DNA of 64,000 bases from Podospora pseudoanserina (Eukaryota > Ascomycota > Sordariomycetes > Sordariales > Podosporaceae): positions 2,170,001-2,234,000 of the forward strand of contig NC_085924.1 in the NCBI RefSeq assembly GCF_035222485.1, given 5' to 3'. Below the pieces are notes generated by a model. It searched no databases, was not told the DNA's origin, and saw only the letters and a program-made list of their open reading frames with translations. Shown here one piece after another: positions 47,897 to 60,146 of this stretch. Numbering within the stretch: position 1 is the stretch's first letter; every line of letters begins with the position of its first letter. The position numbers and the translations under genes are program-made.

Positions 47897-49933
47897 TCAT
47901 GCTTTTTCCTTACCCTTGCCTGTAATGGGTGCGGTAGGGGTGGTCTCTTCTTCCTCGTCGGAGTCGTCCTCGTCTCGGGGCAAGGTAACCCCCATCAACC
48001 CCAACAGATTCCCTGCTGGGCCTGCCATACCAGCTTGGGACTTGAAACTCTCGAGGAGGTTTTTGGCGAGGTTGTAGTCAATATCCACCTCCTCTTCCTC
48101 GTTTTCGCTGATCTCTTGCTCTTTGCTTGAGCTTCCAACATCTTTGATCCTTCTTTCTGTGGCTGTTGCTTTGGGGTCCAAGCTCAGTGCCCCCAGCCCC
48201 TTGAGCTCGCTCTCAAACTGCTGCATCATCTTTTGGATCTCTTCCGCCTCGTCACCCTCATCATCTTCGTCATTTTCTGAGTCCACTCCTTCAACAACAA
48301 CCGCTTTTTGTTTTCCCTTGTCTTGTGTTGTTGCTGATGCTGGCGGTGCACCCGATGATTTCCCATCATCACCAGGCAACCCCATCATCTCCCTCATCAT
48401 CCTCTGGAACTGCTCCTCATCAAAACCGACTTCCTTATCTTCATCCTCCCAGTCCTCATCCTCGTCGCTCTCGTCATCATCATCATCATCCACATCCATC
48501 TCATCATCATCCTCATCCTCATCCCCCAACACAACCCCATCCACACCCGCATCCTCGTCGTTCAAAAACGCCTCAAATCTCTCCACTATCTTCTGGAGAT
48601 CCGCCTGAGTGCCGGCGTCGCCAAAGCCCCCCTTACCCCCCTTTATTTTCTCGGCCTTGACGCCGCCGCTTCCAGAGCCAGCGAGCTCCTTCTCAAGCTG
48701 AGTGTAATCGATATCCATCCAGCTATCATCATCCTCCCTTTCGGTATCCTTCCACTCCTTTTCAATCTGCTCATCAGACGGCAGGATGTTCTCCTCCCCA
48801 TCCTCGGCCAGATCCCCCAGTAGCAACGCCACCTCCCGAACGACTCTATTAGGGTGAGTCTCTGCCTTGTCACCGGCACACAGCAGCTCAAATCCCGTAG
48901 TGAGCTTCATCCCCAGCTCTAACCTCGCAAGCTTCTTTTGTGCAGAGTCGGCGGTGGGGTTCGTGGCGGCTTCGACCTCGGCGGCGTGAAGTAATGACTT
49001 CCATGCTGGAGGTGGGGGGGAAAAGTGCTGGGATTTGAGCTGGGCGTAGAGGACTTTGGTAAAGCGGATGGAGATGGTGATGAGGTCTTTTGGGGGGAAT
49101 AGTAAGGGGGTGGTTATTGAGGGGAATAATAGGGGTTTGAGGGAGACGGGGTCTCGGAGGTAGAAGGCTTCGGTAGCGGGGGCGATGGATTGGGAGCGGG
49201 AGTGGAGGATGTAGGCTAGTTTCCTTGGGATGGTGACGAGGGCATGGTGGGTGGTGGAGGAGATGGCTGAGGGGTATTTCTCGAGGCGGTAGAAGGATTC
49301 GGCTTCGATGAAGGGGGAGTGGAGGAGGGATGAGGGCCTGGATGTAATGGTTGAGATGGCGGATGTCAGGGTGAGGTTCTTGTTGGGCTGTGTGTTGTCT
49401 AGGGGGATGATAAGGAGTTTGCCTTGGTGAATCCACACTCGGTTGGTGTCGTTTTCTGGACTGAGCCACTTGGGCAAGACTTTGGCTGCTTCGATTAGGA
49501 GAAACTCGCCATCGCTGTCAGAGACACGGACCCAAAGGTTGGGAAAGGATTTGGTGAGCTCCCGGAGGAGGTAGACAATGAGCCACTCGTCTTCCACATT
49601 GTCTCCGTAGTGGGTTGTTCCATGGAGATAGGACAGCCCGGAACCTAAAGGGGCAATCAGCTGGGATGGTCTCATTTACTTGATGCCAAGTACACACACA
49701 CCTTTCTGGATTTTTGTCTCGAGCTTGAAGGGTTCTCGCTGCCATATGTATTCCTTTGCCAGCTCCGTCAGCTTTTTATCAGCGGCCCTCTTAACGGCTT
49801 CCAAGCTGGGGAGATCATTGTCTGACTTTTCGCCAATGATGAATAGCATGTACTCGACACAGTCCTCGGACAGCCTCATACGAAAACCATCGAACCCTTC
49901 GTCTCCAGGACGCAGCTCTGGGGCGTTGGCCAT
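47897..49933 (-). CDS. SGT1/ecdysoneless-family protein
   Basis: Exons 49933-49702 and 49644-47897 on the minus strand give 659 residues. The SGT1 (ecdysoneless) domain is clear from the first residues: DCVEYMLFIIGE, then GLSYLHGTTHYGDNVEDEWLIVYLLRELTKSFPNLWVRVSDSDGEFLLIEAAKVLPKWL, DTNRVWIHQGKLLIIP, LKSQHFSPPPPAW and RLELGMKLTTGFELL. The second half is highly acidic with runs of Asp/Glu (about 430-480 and 590-605) and an MDIDYTQLEKEL motif, then SEENEEEEVDIDYNLAKNLLESFKSQ near the end. Yeast Sgt1 (Rtp1-type naming aside, not the Hsp90 co-chaperone Sgt1) was linked to glycolytic gene transcription; human ECD acts with R2TP and the spliceosome. The intron splits a Gly codon. It diverges from SMC6 across about 0.5 kb. 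Confidence 0.87.
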
Positions 49934-50442
49934 ATTGTTTATTTCCTGTCGTCCGAGTTCGTTTGCCGCTTCCGATGAGGACCTGTCAACCCAAACGCAG
50001 CTGCCAGCCGTTCGGTCTTGTTTCTTTCCAGCTTTCCTTCCTGTGTGAGGGGTGGCTGCCTAAGGTACCTTACAGCACCAAACGGCCGTTCAAGTTCAAA
50101 TTTTACCTATCTCTTTTCGATCTTCCAGTTTACTTCAACACTTCAACGCCTTCTTGTCGACCACGATAGTTACCTTACTTTTCTCATGCCCAGCCTGGCA
50201 GTTGAACCTGAGATCTGATCCACTGTAAATGTGGGGTTTAGCGTGTGCACGGGCCGCCTGTTATCAGCTCTGGGCGGGAGTGGAGAAGAACAAGTCACTG
50301 GATCTGGGGGGAAGTTCGCGCAAACGACGCGTCTCGAGGGGCCTTTTGCACTGCGCCGCCCACCTACTCGCACCCACAAACAGCTCCGGGACCAGGCGCC
50401 GGCTGTCTGAGACCTTTTACCAGCACTTCCATTGTTCTCAAA
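49934..50442. promoter_or_regulatory. Divergent promoter SGT1-family gene/SMC6
   Basis: 509 bp between start codons. It contains a perfect 12-bp palindrome TAAGGTACCTTA at 50061-50072. The SMC6 reading frame extends upstream to 50245, but family features begin after 50443. Confidence 0.4.
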
Positions 50443-53400
50443 ATGCCGTCGAGGACAATCAATAACCTCGGCGCAGAGTCCTCGCGGAAGCGACACCACC
50501 GCGGCGAAGATGACGAGTCAGAGGAGCCTGTACGGCCTCGTTCGCATTTAAATGGTGAATCTGTAAGTGCTCCGGCTTCTTCTCACACATATGGCAGTGC
50601 TTCCTTCTTCATTTACAATGTGCTAATCCTGACCCAGCGAAAACGTGCCCGGCTTTCCGATGTGCGCGATGAAACGCGTGCAAACAACCCCGATGACGAA
50701 GCCGAGTATCAAGGAGCTGCCTCGCCCGACACCCCACCAAGAACGCAGTATGAGTTAATGCGCGATAATGGGTTCGAGCATTTGCGAACTGAGGCTGCCG
50801 ATGACCAGAAGGCGACCCAGCGGCTACGGATGCGACCAAACCGTCTAGGAGAAAATGTGGTCGCAGAAAATGGCATTCTTGAGCAAGTCATATGCATCAA
50901 CTTTATGTGTCACACGAGACTGAACTGCGAGCTTGGGCCCCTTCTCAACTTTGTTGTGGGCGAGAATGGCAGCGGAAAGAGCGCTGTTTTGACAGCAATC
51001 ACCCTCTGCCTTGGTGGAAAGGCAAGCTCGACGAACCGCGGTGGTAGCCTGAAAAGTTTTGTCAAAGAAGGAGAGGATAAGGCTATTTTGACTGTCAAGA
51101 TCAAGAACCAGGGGCCTGATGCTTATCAGCACGATATTTACGGCGATTCCATCACCGTGGAGCGTTGGTTCAACAAAACTGGCGGGAGCGGCTTCAACCT
51201 GAAAACAGCCACCGGCTCTATTCACTCGAAGAAGAAGGAAGAGGTTGACCAAATCGTGGAGTACTACGCCCTGCAGGTCGACAACCCACTGAACGTTCTA
51301 TCTCAAGACAACGCCCGGCAATTCCTCAACGCCTCAAGCAAGGCGCAGAAGTACAAGTTCTTCATCGAGGGCGTCCAGTTACAGCAATTGGATAACGACT
51401 ACAAGCTGACTGCTGAATATGTGAGCCAAATAGACACCAAGATACCTGATCAAGAGCAGAAAATCGAGCTTCTCAAAGTGCAACGGGCAAACGCAGAACG
51501 CTTATTGGAGACTCTGGAAGGCGAGCGGTCATTACGCGACAAAATCAACACAATGCGCTTAAAGTTGGCTTGGTCACGTGTCGATACCTGTGAAAAGAGA
51601 CTGGCGCAGAAGGAGGCGAATCTCGCCGAGATCTCCACCAAGTTGATTTCGGCTGAAGAAAAGTTCGGCTTGAAAAGTCGAGCGTTGGAGCAGGCGGATC
51701 AAGAGGTGGAAACCACCAAGGCGAAGCTCGAGAGGGCGAAGGAAGAGGAGCCAGAGCTGCAGGCCAAAGTTGAAGAGGCGAAGGCTCATAAGGAGGCCAT
51801 GGTAGCAGACCTTATGAAGGTCCAGGCCGAGGAGCGAGAGGCTCACCAAAACTGGAAAGCCATGACTGACCAGGTCAAGGATTTCGAGAGAAAGATCGCG
51901 CAGGAAGAGAGGAGTCTGCAGGAGGCACACGGTGGTCTCCAAACCCTGAAGATGAAGGAGCGCGACGAGGCTCGGGCCAGGGTCCAGGAGCTCGAACAAA
52001 AAATCGATGACAACAAACAGCTGATTCCTCGGATCAAAAGCCAGATGAGTGATTCGGCAAGGGCCCTAAACCCCATCAAGGAGCGGGTTACCAAGAAGCA
52101 GGAGGAGATCCACAATCTCAAAAAGGAGATTGAGAAAACCCAGGCACAAATCGGTGTGCCGCTTGCTGCTTACCACAAGAATATGCCGAGGCTGTTAAAG
52201 GCCATTGACGGCGACAAGAGGTTCCAGCAGAAACCCATCGGCCCGCTGGGCACCGTCGTGCATCTTCATAAACCGGAATGGGGAGCGATTTTGGAGTCTT
52301 ATTTTGGCAACAACCTCAACGGTTTTGTCGTCTTCAGCAAAGCCGACATGAATGTTCTTGCAGACTTGATGAGGCGATGCGACATCGACAGCAACCGCAA
52401 TCCCATCTTCGTGGGCCAGCGAAATGCCCTCAATCTGGCGGGAAAAGAGCCAGATGCGGACTTCGACACCATCCTGAGAGTACTCAAGATTGACAACCAA
52501 GCTGTTCGGGATACACTTGTTATCAACCACGCGATCGAACAAGTGCTCTTGATTCATAAGCGCACAACGGCTCAGAGCGTGATGATGGATGGAACGGCAC
52601 CGCCCCGCAATGTCAAGAGATGCATCACATTCCATGATTCCAAGAACGAAGGGCTAAGCATTGAAATGAAGCCGAGCGGCATATCAACAAGTCCGGTCAG
52701 GATTGGGACTCAGCCCAAGCGCCTGCAGACGGAATCTGCCTCTCAGATGGCCTTCTTGAAGGAGTCCCTGTCAAAATTGGAGTCGGAACTCCAAGCTCTC
52801 CGAGTTGAATACAAACGTGTCCAGGATGAAAACTCCCACCACAAGACAGCCCTTGCCAAAGCGGAGAAAGAGGGGGCCGTTCTCGCACAGCAGCTGCGAG
52901 AGACCGAACTAGAGCTTGCGGAGATCGAAGTGGCTTTGGACGAGTGGGATGGGTCTGACGCCCGACTCCAAAGTTTGCGTGAGCAGCTGGCTCAAGCACT
53001 GGAGCAGAAAGCCCACCACGGTCAACAGGTGACTGGGCTTATTGTGGCCAAAGACCAGAAAAACGTACTTGCCGAGGAGGCTTACAAGGCACTCAAAGCT
53101 CAGAAGCTGCAGCTCAAGGACTGCGAAGTCAGTGTGAATAAGGCAGAGGAAAAGGCCAAGTCTGCGGAGACGCACCGGCATATTGTGCTTCGAGAAAAGC
53201 TCGACAGTGAAGACGCGTATAAGCAACTGAAGGCAGAACAAAAGGAAGCGGAAGAAAGTATTGGGAGGGAAAAGGATAGGATCGCGGAGAGAGAGGCGGA
53301 GGCCATTCAGGTGTGCCCAGAACGCGTGCATTTGCTAGACGGCGAGACGGAGAAGTCCGTCAATACACAGTACTTTGCTCTGCGGGCTCGATACGACAAA

Positions 53401-54071
53401 ATGACCAGCAGACGCCAGTTGAACGAGCAGGAAGTTATTGAGCAAGCCGAAAAGGTTCGGAAGAAGTACGACGAAGCAGTCAATGGCCTCAACTCGATGG
53501 TGGAGTCAAGCGAACGTCTCAAGCATTCGTTGAGCCTACGTTTGGACAAGTGGCGCAAGTTTCAGCGGTACATCTCCGCCCAGTCGCGTGTGAACTTCAT
53601 ATATCTCCTCAGCGAACGCGGGTACCGAGGGAGGCTGCTGCTGGATCATAAGCGCAGGCTCCTGGACGTTCATGTGGAGCCCGACCACACCGAGAAACGT
53701 GCCAGTGGACGGAGTACCAAGACGTTATCCGGCGGAGAGAAATCCTTTTCTTCGATTTGTATGCTGTTGGCCATCTGGGAAGCCATGGGTTCGCCGCTGC
53801 GGTGCTTGGATGAGTTTGATGTGTTCATGGACAATGTGAACCGCGCTGTTAGCCAAAATATGCTGGTAAGCTCAGCCTGTTGTTCTAGGGATATATATCT
53901 GTTGCTAACGTTATCTAGGTTGCCGCTGCTCGAAGGTCGGTCAACCGGCAATACATCTTCATCACACCCAACGCTATCGACCCAAAGATCATCGCTGAAA
54001 AAGACGTAAAACTTATTCGACTCGTTGATCCACGCCAACAGCGACTCACCAGCATGCAAACAATATCATGA
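50443..54071 (+). CDS. SMC6: Structural maintenance of chromosomes protein 6
   Basis: ATPase of the Smc5/6 complex, which handles recombination intermediates and replication stress in the nucleus. Exons 50443-50562, 50638-53865 and 53919-54071 give 1166 residues (yeast 1114). An Arg/Glu-rich N terminus precedes the head half: ICINFMCHTRLNCELGPLLNFVVGENGSGKS (Walker A near 148-155) and NPLNVLSQDNARQFL (Q-loop). Coiled coils (about 350-540 and 750-970) flank a hinge (about 550-740, GPLGTVVHLHKPEWG, NNLNGFVVFS). The C-terminal head has the signature LSGGEKSFS near 1069 and Walker B RCLDEFDVFMDNVNR, which is specific to Smc6. The first intron (75 nt) keeps the frame open if retained. The final exon restores AAARRSVNRQYIFITP. 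Confidence 0.96.
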
Positions 54072-54489
54072 GGTCTTTATACCTGGTTGGTTTCATTGTG
54101 CATATTTCTCGGCTTCGTCATGTGTCAAAAGTGGGAGGAGTTATGGGTTAGGGAATGCTAGTATCGGAATTTGGGTGGGCTTTCTGTGGTGGATCAGGGG
54201 GCAGTTTGGCAATTCTCCATGTGCAAGGTGCTATGTCGAAAGACTCCTACAGGTTTGCTTGGTGCATATGGCGGAAAGGGATGATAATGATTGGAATTCT
54301 TGTGCAAATGGCATTGTCTTAGGGTCATCTCCACGTGCAGGTTTTATGGGTTCATTGGTTTTGAACACACAGTTAGTTAGTGGTTGTACATCCAGTTATA
54401 ATACAAACTCGTCTAATGACCAAGTCTCTTTCTCTTTGACGACACCTTTTCTACTCATACATGTCCATCCCAACATCCCAACATCATCT
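54072..54489. other. Intergenic: convergent 3' ends of SMC6 and COQ9
   Basis: 0.42 kb. No gene is supported. Confidence 0.5.
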
Positions 54490-55398
54490 TTATATCCTAA
54501 CCCCCTTGCTCCTCAACAGATTGACCCCCGCGCTCGCCGTGAAGCCAACCCATTCCCCGACACTCCTAACCGCCCCGCCCAGCTCCTCGGCCTCTTGAAG
54601 CCTCCTCCTGAGGAACCGCCTTGTCTCCTGGAACCCCTCGCTCTTGTCCGTCGTCATGAACAACTCGGCCGCGGCATAGATACCACTGAGGGCCGCCCGC
54701 TTGGTGTACCAGCTCGGATCAACACTTTTATCCCCGGCAAGATAGTAGATCTCATCTGCCAGCATGGCGAGCTCCCTGACGGCGACGGGGACCTGGAAGG
54801 GCTGGGCCATGACCGCGAGGGCCTGCTGCCAGTGCTGTATGATGGGCTCGTTTTGCTTTAGGCGCAGCCAAGTGAGGAGTTCGAATTTTTCCGAGACGGA
54901 GAGGCCGGAGAGGAGGTCGCTGTGCTGGCTCGCGAGGGAGGGGAGGGTGGTGCGGGTGGTGTAGAGGTGGAAGTGGATCAGGCGGGCGACGGGGGAGGGG
55001 CCGAGGAAGGAGGGGGAGATGTCGAGGAGGGAGAGGTCGCGGGCGGCGAGGGTGAGGGAGGGGAGGGTGAACCCGTGGGTGGGGATGTGGGAGGTTAAGG
55101 CGGTGGTGAGGAGGGTTGTTTCGGCTTGGGTGAAGGGGCTGGGGGGAGGGGGGTGGGTGGTGGAGTGGTAGGTTCTTCTTGTTTGGAGGGGTTGCGGTGG
55201 TGGTGTTGTTGGTGGTTGGGTTTTGGGGGTTGATTTGGATTTGGTTCGGGGAGTCGAGGGGAGGGTGGTGATGGGTCGGGAGGTGACGGCGGAGAGTCTT
55301 CCGGGGAAGGATCGGGTGGCCGGCCGGGTGGTGGTGGTGGGGAGGAGGAGGATGCGCCGGGCTGCGCCGGAGCAGTTGACGGCTGCCGGGTAGGCCAT
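54490..55398 (-). CDS. COQ9: Ubiquinone biosynthesis protein Coq9
   Basis: Lipid-binding partner of Coq7 in the mitochondrial CoQ synthome; it presents the quinone intermediate for hydroxylation. A single exon of 302 residues (yeast 260). The first 80 residues are rich in Arg, Ser, Thr and Pro without acids until late, a good matrix-targeting presequence plus linker. The TetR-like helical fold follows: AETTLLTTALTSHIPTHGFTLPSLTLAARDLSLLDISPS, ARLIHFHLYTTR, KFELLTWLRLKQNEPIIQHWQQALAVMAQP and ELAMLADEIYYLAGDKSVDPSWYTKRAALSGIYAAAELFMTTDKS, the most conserved Coq9 stretch. The coding strand is strikingly C-rich (the plus strand is G-rich at 54880-55330). Confidence 0.95.
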   Translation of the reverse strand: MAYPAAVNCSGAARRILLLPTTTTRPATRSFPGRLSAVTSRPITTLPSTPRTKSKSTPKTQPPTTPPPQPLQTRRTYHSTTHPPPPSPFTQAETTLLTTALTSHIPTHGFTLPSLTLAARDLSLLDISPSFLGPSPVARLIHFHLYTTRTTLPSLASQHSDLLSGLSVSEKFELLTWLRLKQNEPIIQHWQQALAVMAQPFQVPVAVRELAMLADEIYYLAGDKSVDPSWYTKRAALSGIYAAAELFMTTDKSEGFQETRRFLRRRLQEAEELGGAVRSVGEWVGFTASAGVNLLRSKGVRI

Positions 55399-58300
55399 TG
55401 TTTGGTGCTTTTTTCCCTATCAGACCTCGAACTGTATAGGTCAGAAAGTTGCGGTTCGTATGGCCTGTATGGGGTTCCTGTAGTGACGTGATGGATCGAT
55501 CGCAAGGCGCTGTTAACTGCGATATCATATCATGATCGGTGGTGGTCAAAGCTTGGTGCCTGCAACTGAGACTTTACTGTATCAAGTTAGCTTAGGGAAT
55601 ACAAAAGTGGTTCTCTACATGTTCTGCCCCACTTTGAGCCCAACCTGGCAGATCGTGGCCTTGCTTCACCAACCCCAACCCTTGGAATTTTGGGACATTG
55701 ATTCGGTTGACGCGATATCAGAATCAAAACCTTACCAAGATATTCCCAACGACGTACATCTTGACAGACAGAGCCACCACTCGGGCGGTTGTGTTTGTAT
55801 ACACAGGCCCAGGTTACTCTTGGAACCATCGAAGATCAGAAGATCAGCGAGAGGGTCCCTGAACAACATGGCAGGTGTCGGCCGGGCGTGAACGATACAA
55901 GGGGTATAGCACGCATGAAACCAGGAAACTAATGCAAGGCCTCGCGGAATCCAGCTTCGACACCGATCTCAGCACCAACTGGAACGACCTTAAAGGCCTC
56001 TGAAGAAGCCAAGAGAAAGGGTTACCGTGCCGAAATTCCAACTGATCAATCACAGAGGCATCCACACCGTGTTGTTACCACCGCGGAGACTCTCACACAA
56101 CTCATCCACTTTTCTTTTTCTCTGCTTGCGACAGCTTTCAAGAAGTCCCATTCATTACCACAACTTATCGAGTCATAAAGATTGTCGGGTCAGATGCGAC
56201 ATGGGGCTTTCCAACCTGCGCCCAATCGACGTCCATGATGCTGCCGTCTGCTGTACCAGCCCGCCGCCTATGCTATGCGGGGCCGCCCAGTCGACAAGCC
56301 CGCAGATACGGGATCTTCTCTAGAAGAGCCATATGCCGTGACCTGACATTAGGCGATTTCCCTTCGGTAAGCTATGCTGTCATGCTGTCGTGCTGCCAGG
56401 TAGGTGACGGGCTGGCCGTCATCGAGAGAGTCTTGTGCGATTGAGTGACATATCCCTCACAGAGATCGTCTTTTCGTGCCTAGAAATCAACCTCAACCGC
56501 ATTCGGGTCAGTCTCCGCCGGATCAAGTCCCCGGGCCGCTCCACTCCCCATCCTCCGCTGCCGAAGGAGGAGCTTGGGAGTGGTCCAGACCCGTTCTTCT
56601 GCTTGAGACTCCCAACTTGTCACCCGCAAATCGGCCTTCCACCATGGTACTGTTGCATACGCATTTATTAGCCGACTCACCGGTTTCATGCACTGCTGGT
56701 TCCTCGGACGGCAGCACACCACTGGTCCCCAACCTGCGGTGTTGGCAGTGGGTCATGGTCGTTTTTGTTTGGAGACGCCAGAGGCAGCTGCTCGACTGAG
56801 CAGAGCGCTGTCGTTGTCGAGCCGCTCCGAATTCTGACATGCCTGACAGTGCCGGCCTTTCAAAAAAGGGCATAAAATTGCTCTGGATGCCCATGGCTGA
56901 CGGCGTGCTTGAAGAAGGCCATACAGCATCAGGATTGGGTAGCTCAGTCCGCATCGTGCTGCATTTTTCATCTGCCGTGTGACCATTGACCCAAGAGTTT
57001 TTTTGTGTGAAGTGGATGGCAACCGTCAAAGTTAACAGCGGCTTCCCCAGCGCGGCACATGGTTCGTAAGGCAGACCAATATCAGGGATATATATCGTAC
57101 TTATGTCGTCTTCGTCGTGGTTCGCTTGGCTCGCCCATCGTATTTGCTGCCTCCCACAGGCAGAAAAATAGATGGCGGGGTTGGCTCCTTGCCTCGGTGT
57201 TGGTTGGCATATGTACGTTGGAATGGAAATTTTTATCCATCACACCATGTTGACTTGTAGTTGTCACTGTGCAGATCTCGAGTGTCATGTCATACTGGCC
57301 CCATGTTCCACAGCACGACAAGTGATCGACTCGGCGATGAAGGACCCAGCCTTACCCGGGACAACCGTCTCGGTGTCATCGCGGCATCAGCCCAATTGAC
57401 CACAAGATGGTGGATGTGCTGAAGGGAAAGGGGCATCATGTAGAGAGAGACACGAGTGCAGCCGCCAGCTTCCACCAATGACATCGCCCAGCTCAGTCTG
57501 TGGACAGTGATCTGAGACGTCCATAGAAAACTTCTTATCTGACATGGAATGTCTTTGAAGAGCTGACCTCGGGAGAATATCCCGAGTCTGCCATTGGAAA
57601 CGGAGCCGGGCTGCTGTGCTCGTACCAGAAAGGGTCTTGTTGGATTCATGCTTCTGTACGTGACTTGATCGGGACACCATTGCACCCCTGAAGTTGAACA
57701 GCTGTCTGTGACCGCAAGGTACCCCTGGATTCAAGAATATTGCAAACGTGGGGGACGACTCGGTAGGGCAGGTGGGGTTGACAGCGTTGATGGGCCCTCG
57801 CCGAGATGCTTTGCAAACGGAATTCTAGGTGCTGTTAAACGGGCAAAATCAGTCCCAATGTCAGGTCGATATCAGAGATGAGAGAACCGTCCACTTGTAT
57901 GCTTATCCGCTAATGGAGGAATATCAACGGCAACGGGCTTCACATCGGTGTCCAGATGAGCTGCTGGCCGCTGGCTGCGAGTCTTCACCATGGCCATTCA
58001 TGGTTGAAAAGAGGCAATCAGCACATTGGTGTGTGCGGGACAGAAGCCCCCCTGTCGGATGCAGCAGCAATCCACCACCCCATTTTCTCAGTCTTTTGTG
58101 GGCGCCAAACATGGCGACTACAAGGTCCTTCAATGCGGCCTTCTGAGAATGTTATGCAGACGCCGTTGGGGTCCGAGAATCAGAAAATGAAGCGCGAAGT
58201 GGAGACAGAAGTTCGGAAGGTCTTAATCTCTCGAGTTGGAGATGGTGGAGGGCTGGAATTGACGTTTGCTCAAGCACCAGCGGCATCTTTGGTTCTGGCG

Positions 58301-60146
58301 GGGCTCGTACCCCACCCACTCCGAATTCTTTTGACGCCATTCAACTTGTCAGAAAGGCAGCCATCAAAGGTGACGAGGCTGCCGTATTCCATCATGCTCA
58401 GAACATCACACGCAGCATGTGTCAACGACCTTTCCTGGATTCCCACTCTTGTTGCTTCTGATCAAGAGCATGATGGAACAGGGCAGCTTTGTGTCCCTAC
58501 AATATGTGGGCATGTTGACAGCCTCAAGCCTCACCCACAACCAGGTAACCAAGGTACACCACAGCCTTGCCCAGCAATTTTTTGAGCCTTTTCCAAGATC
58601 GACCCCCTCGGGTCGTCTGTAACAAGGAATCCCTGAACCGGAAGAGACGGCTGATCTCCGGCCGTCCCCGATAATCTGAGTCCGTTCTCTTGGTGTTGTT
58701 GCGCTAAAGATTAGTGGGCTGTCACAGTTGCAATCCTAATCGATTACGAGCCTCATGCGAAAGGCGAAAGGTCAGCACCCTTCAGCAAGAAAACACGCAA
58801 CTAAGGAAAGGATGGAGAGCTAACTCCATGAATTATACCTATTTGTCTTCCCCATCACTTAGGGCTTGCCTATATAGATGTTAGCTGCTTAATGAATAGT
58901 TGTAGATGAGGTGATCAGACAGATCTATACCCAAGCAAGACAAATATCTCCATCTCTACCACCGCCGCCCTGCTCATTAGCCATTGTTACGGGGCACACC
59001 GGGCTGCAACGCTTCCTTTATGGCACACGCAGTTGTAGCCGGTACATTATTCTGCTCTGCGCTACCGTGGTCGTGGTTGCATTCTGTGTCGCAGGCCTCA
59101 ATATGATGGTACCGTAATAATGTGTAATTACCATCTCAGCACATGTAAACGGTTCCGCATTCTCGTATAACCGTCAACGTCTGTCTGTGTGGAGTTTCCG
59201 CCGTTTCATCAGCCACAGCCGACCTGGGCTGTCTTGCTGCCTTCAAGCTTCTGCCTCAGGTATCAGGCTTTCACCTGGCTGAGGCAAAGTGCTCCGTTCG
59301 GCATCCGTTTGCTCCGCCCGCACATTGGGATAGCTGAGGTGAGAGGCTCAGTTCCAGGTTGAAGCAATCCCTTGTCCACCACCTCGACAACTTCTTCTTC
59401 CCATCAAGGGGAAATTTCTTTGGTCTCCTGGTTGCAGACTGACCTTTTGTCACATAGTCGCACGACAGACAACCTGGAAGCCATTTCACCCTCCACTGCA
59501 GAGCAGACCCCAACCCCAACGAGCGCCATTTGCAACCTCCACAAATCCGCCAAGAGCTCCACATTCAACCTCGATCCTTGCGGCGCCTGACTGCCTGGGC
59601 CACTGTCCGACGCGTTCTCCCTGGCGTCGGCCTTGCTCACCCCGGCTCAAGAACTTTCATTCAGTGCTGCTTGACCTGGCTGGACTGTCGACGCGATTTT
59701 TTTTGCCCTATCCAACATCGCCTTACCCTCTCTGCCTCTGGCTGTACCTCGCACCTGCCGTCTGAGGCTTGATCCCGCTTTTTTCGGCCTTGCAGCGCGC
59801 CTTTGAACCTTTTTCGAGCCGCCAAACGCAAGCCTGCCCAACTCTTGTCAGCAAGAAAAAAAATCACATTTTGGCAGCCAAAGCACCCGACCACAGCACC
59901 GCACCCCAGTGTCAGGTCCCAAGGTTCCCCGTCACCTCACCTCTCCCGCCCTCAACCGACTCGGTGGCCCGTTGCGCGAACGTCGCGCCGTACCTTGGCC
60001 TCAGCTGCTGTCCGCCAAACAGCAACCATCCCAAAGTCCTGCAGTGACAGACACCTGCCCTTTCCGCACCCAATCGTCGCGTCGCCGAAATTTCCCTCCG
60101 TCAAGCGGCTAAGTCGACAGAAAATTTCGATTTTCCAATTATCACC
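55399..60146. other. Long gene-free stretch between COQ9 and the Gbp2-like gene
   Basis: 4.75 kb, the largest gap in the window. The longest frames (57956-58585 plus, 209 codons; 56523-57029 minus, 168 codons) overlap other frames, show no domain and match nothing I recognise. 59350-60146 is strongly pyrimidine-rich on the plus strand, so it is probably promoter and 5' leader of the downstream gene, and the open frame from 59803 is likely a by-product of that composition. No tRNA, repeat array or transposon remnant was seen. Confidence 0.45.

Noticed and set aside
48123-48608. A 161-codon Ser-rich plus-strand frame
   Set aside because: Antisense to the Asp/Glu repeats of the SGT1-family gene (GAT/GAA read as ATC/TTC).
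55095-55549. Pro- and His-rich minus-strand frames overlapping COQ9
   Set aside because: Alternative frames of the C-rich COQ9 sequence; COQ9 itself is certain from its conserved blocks.
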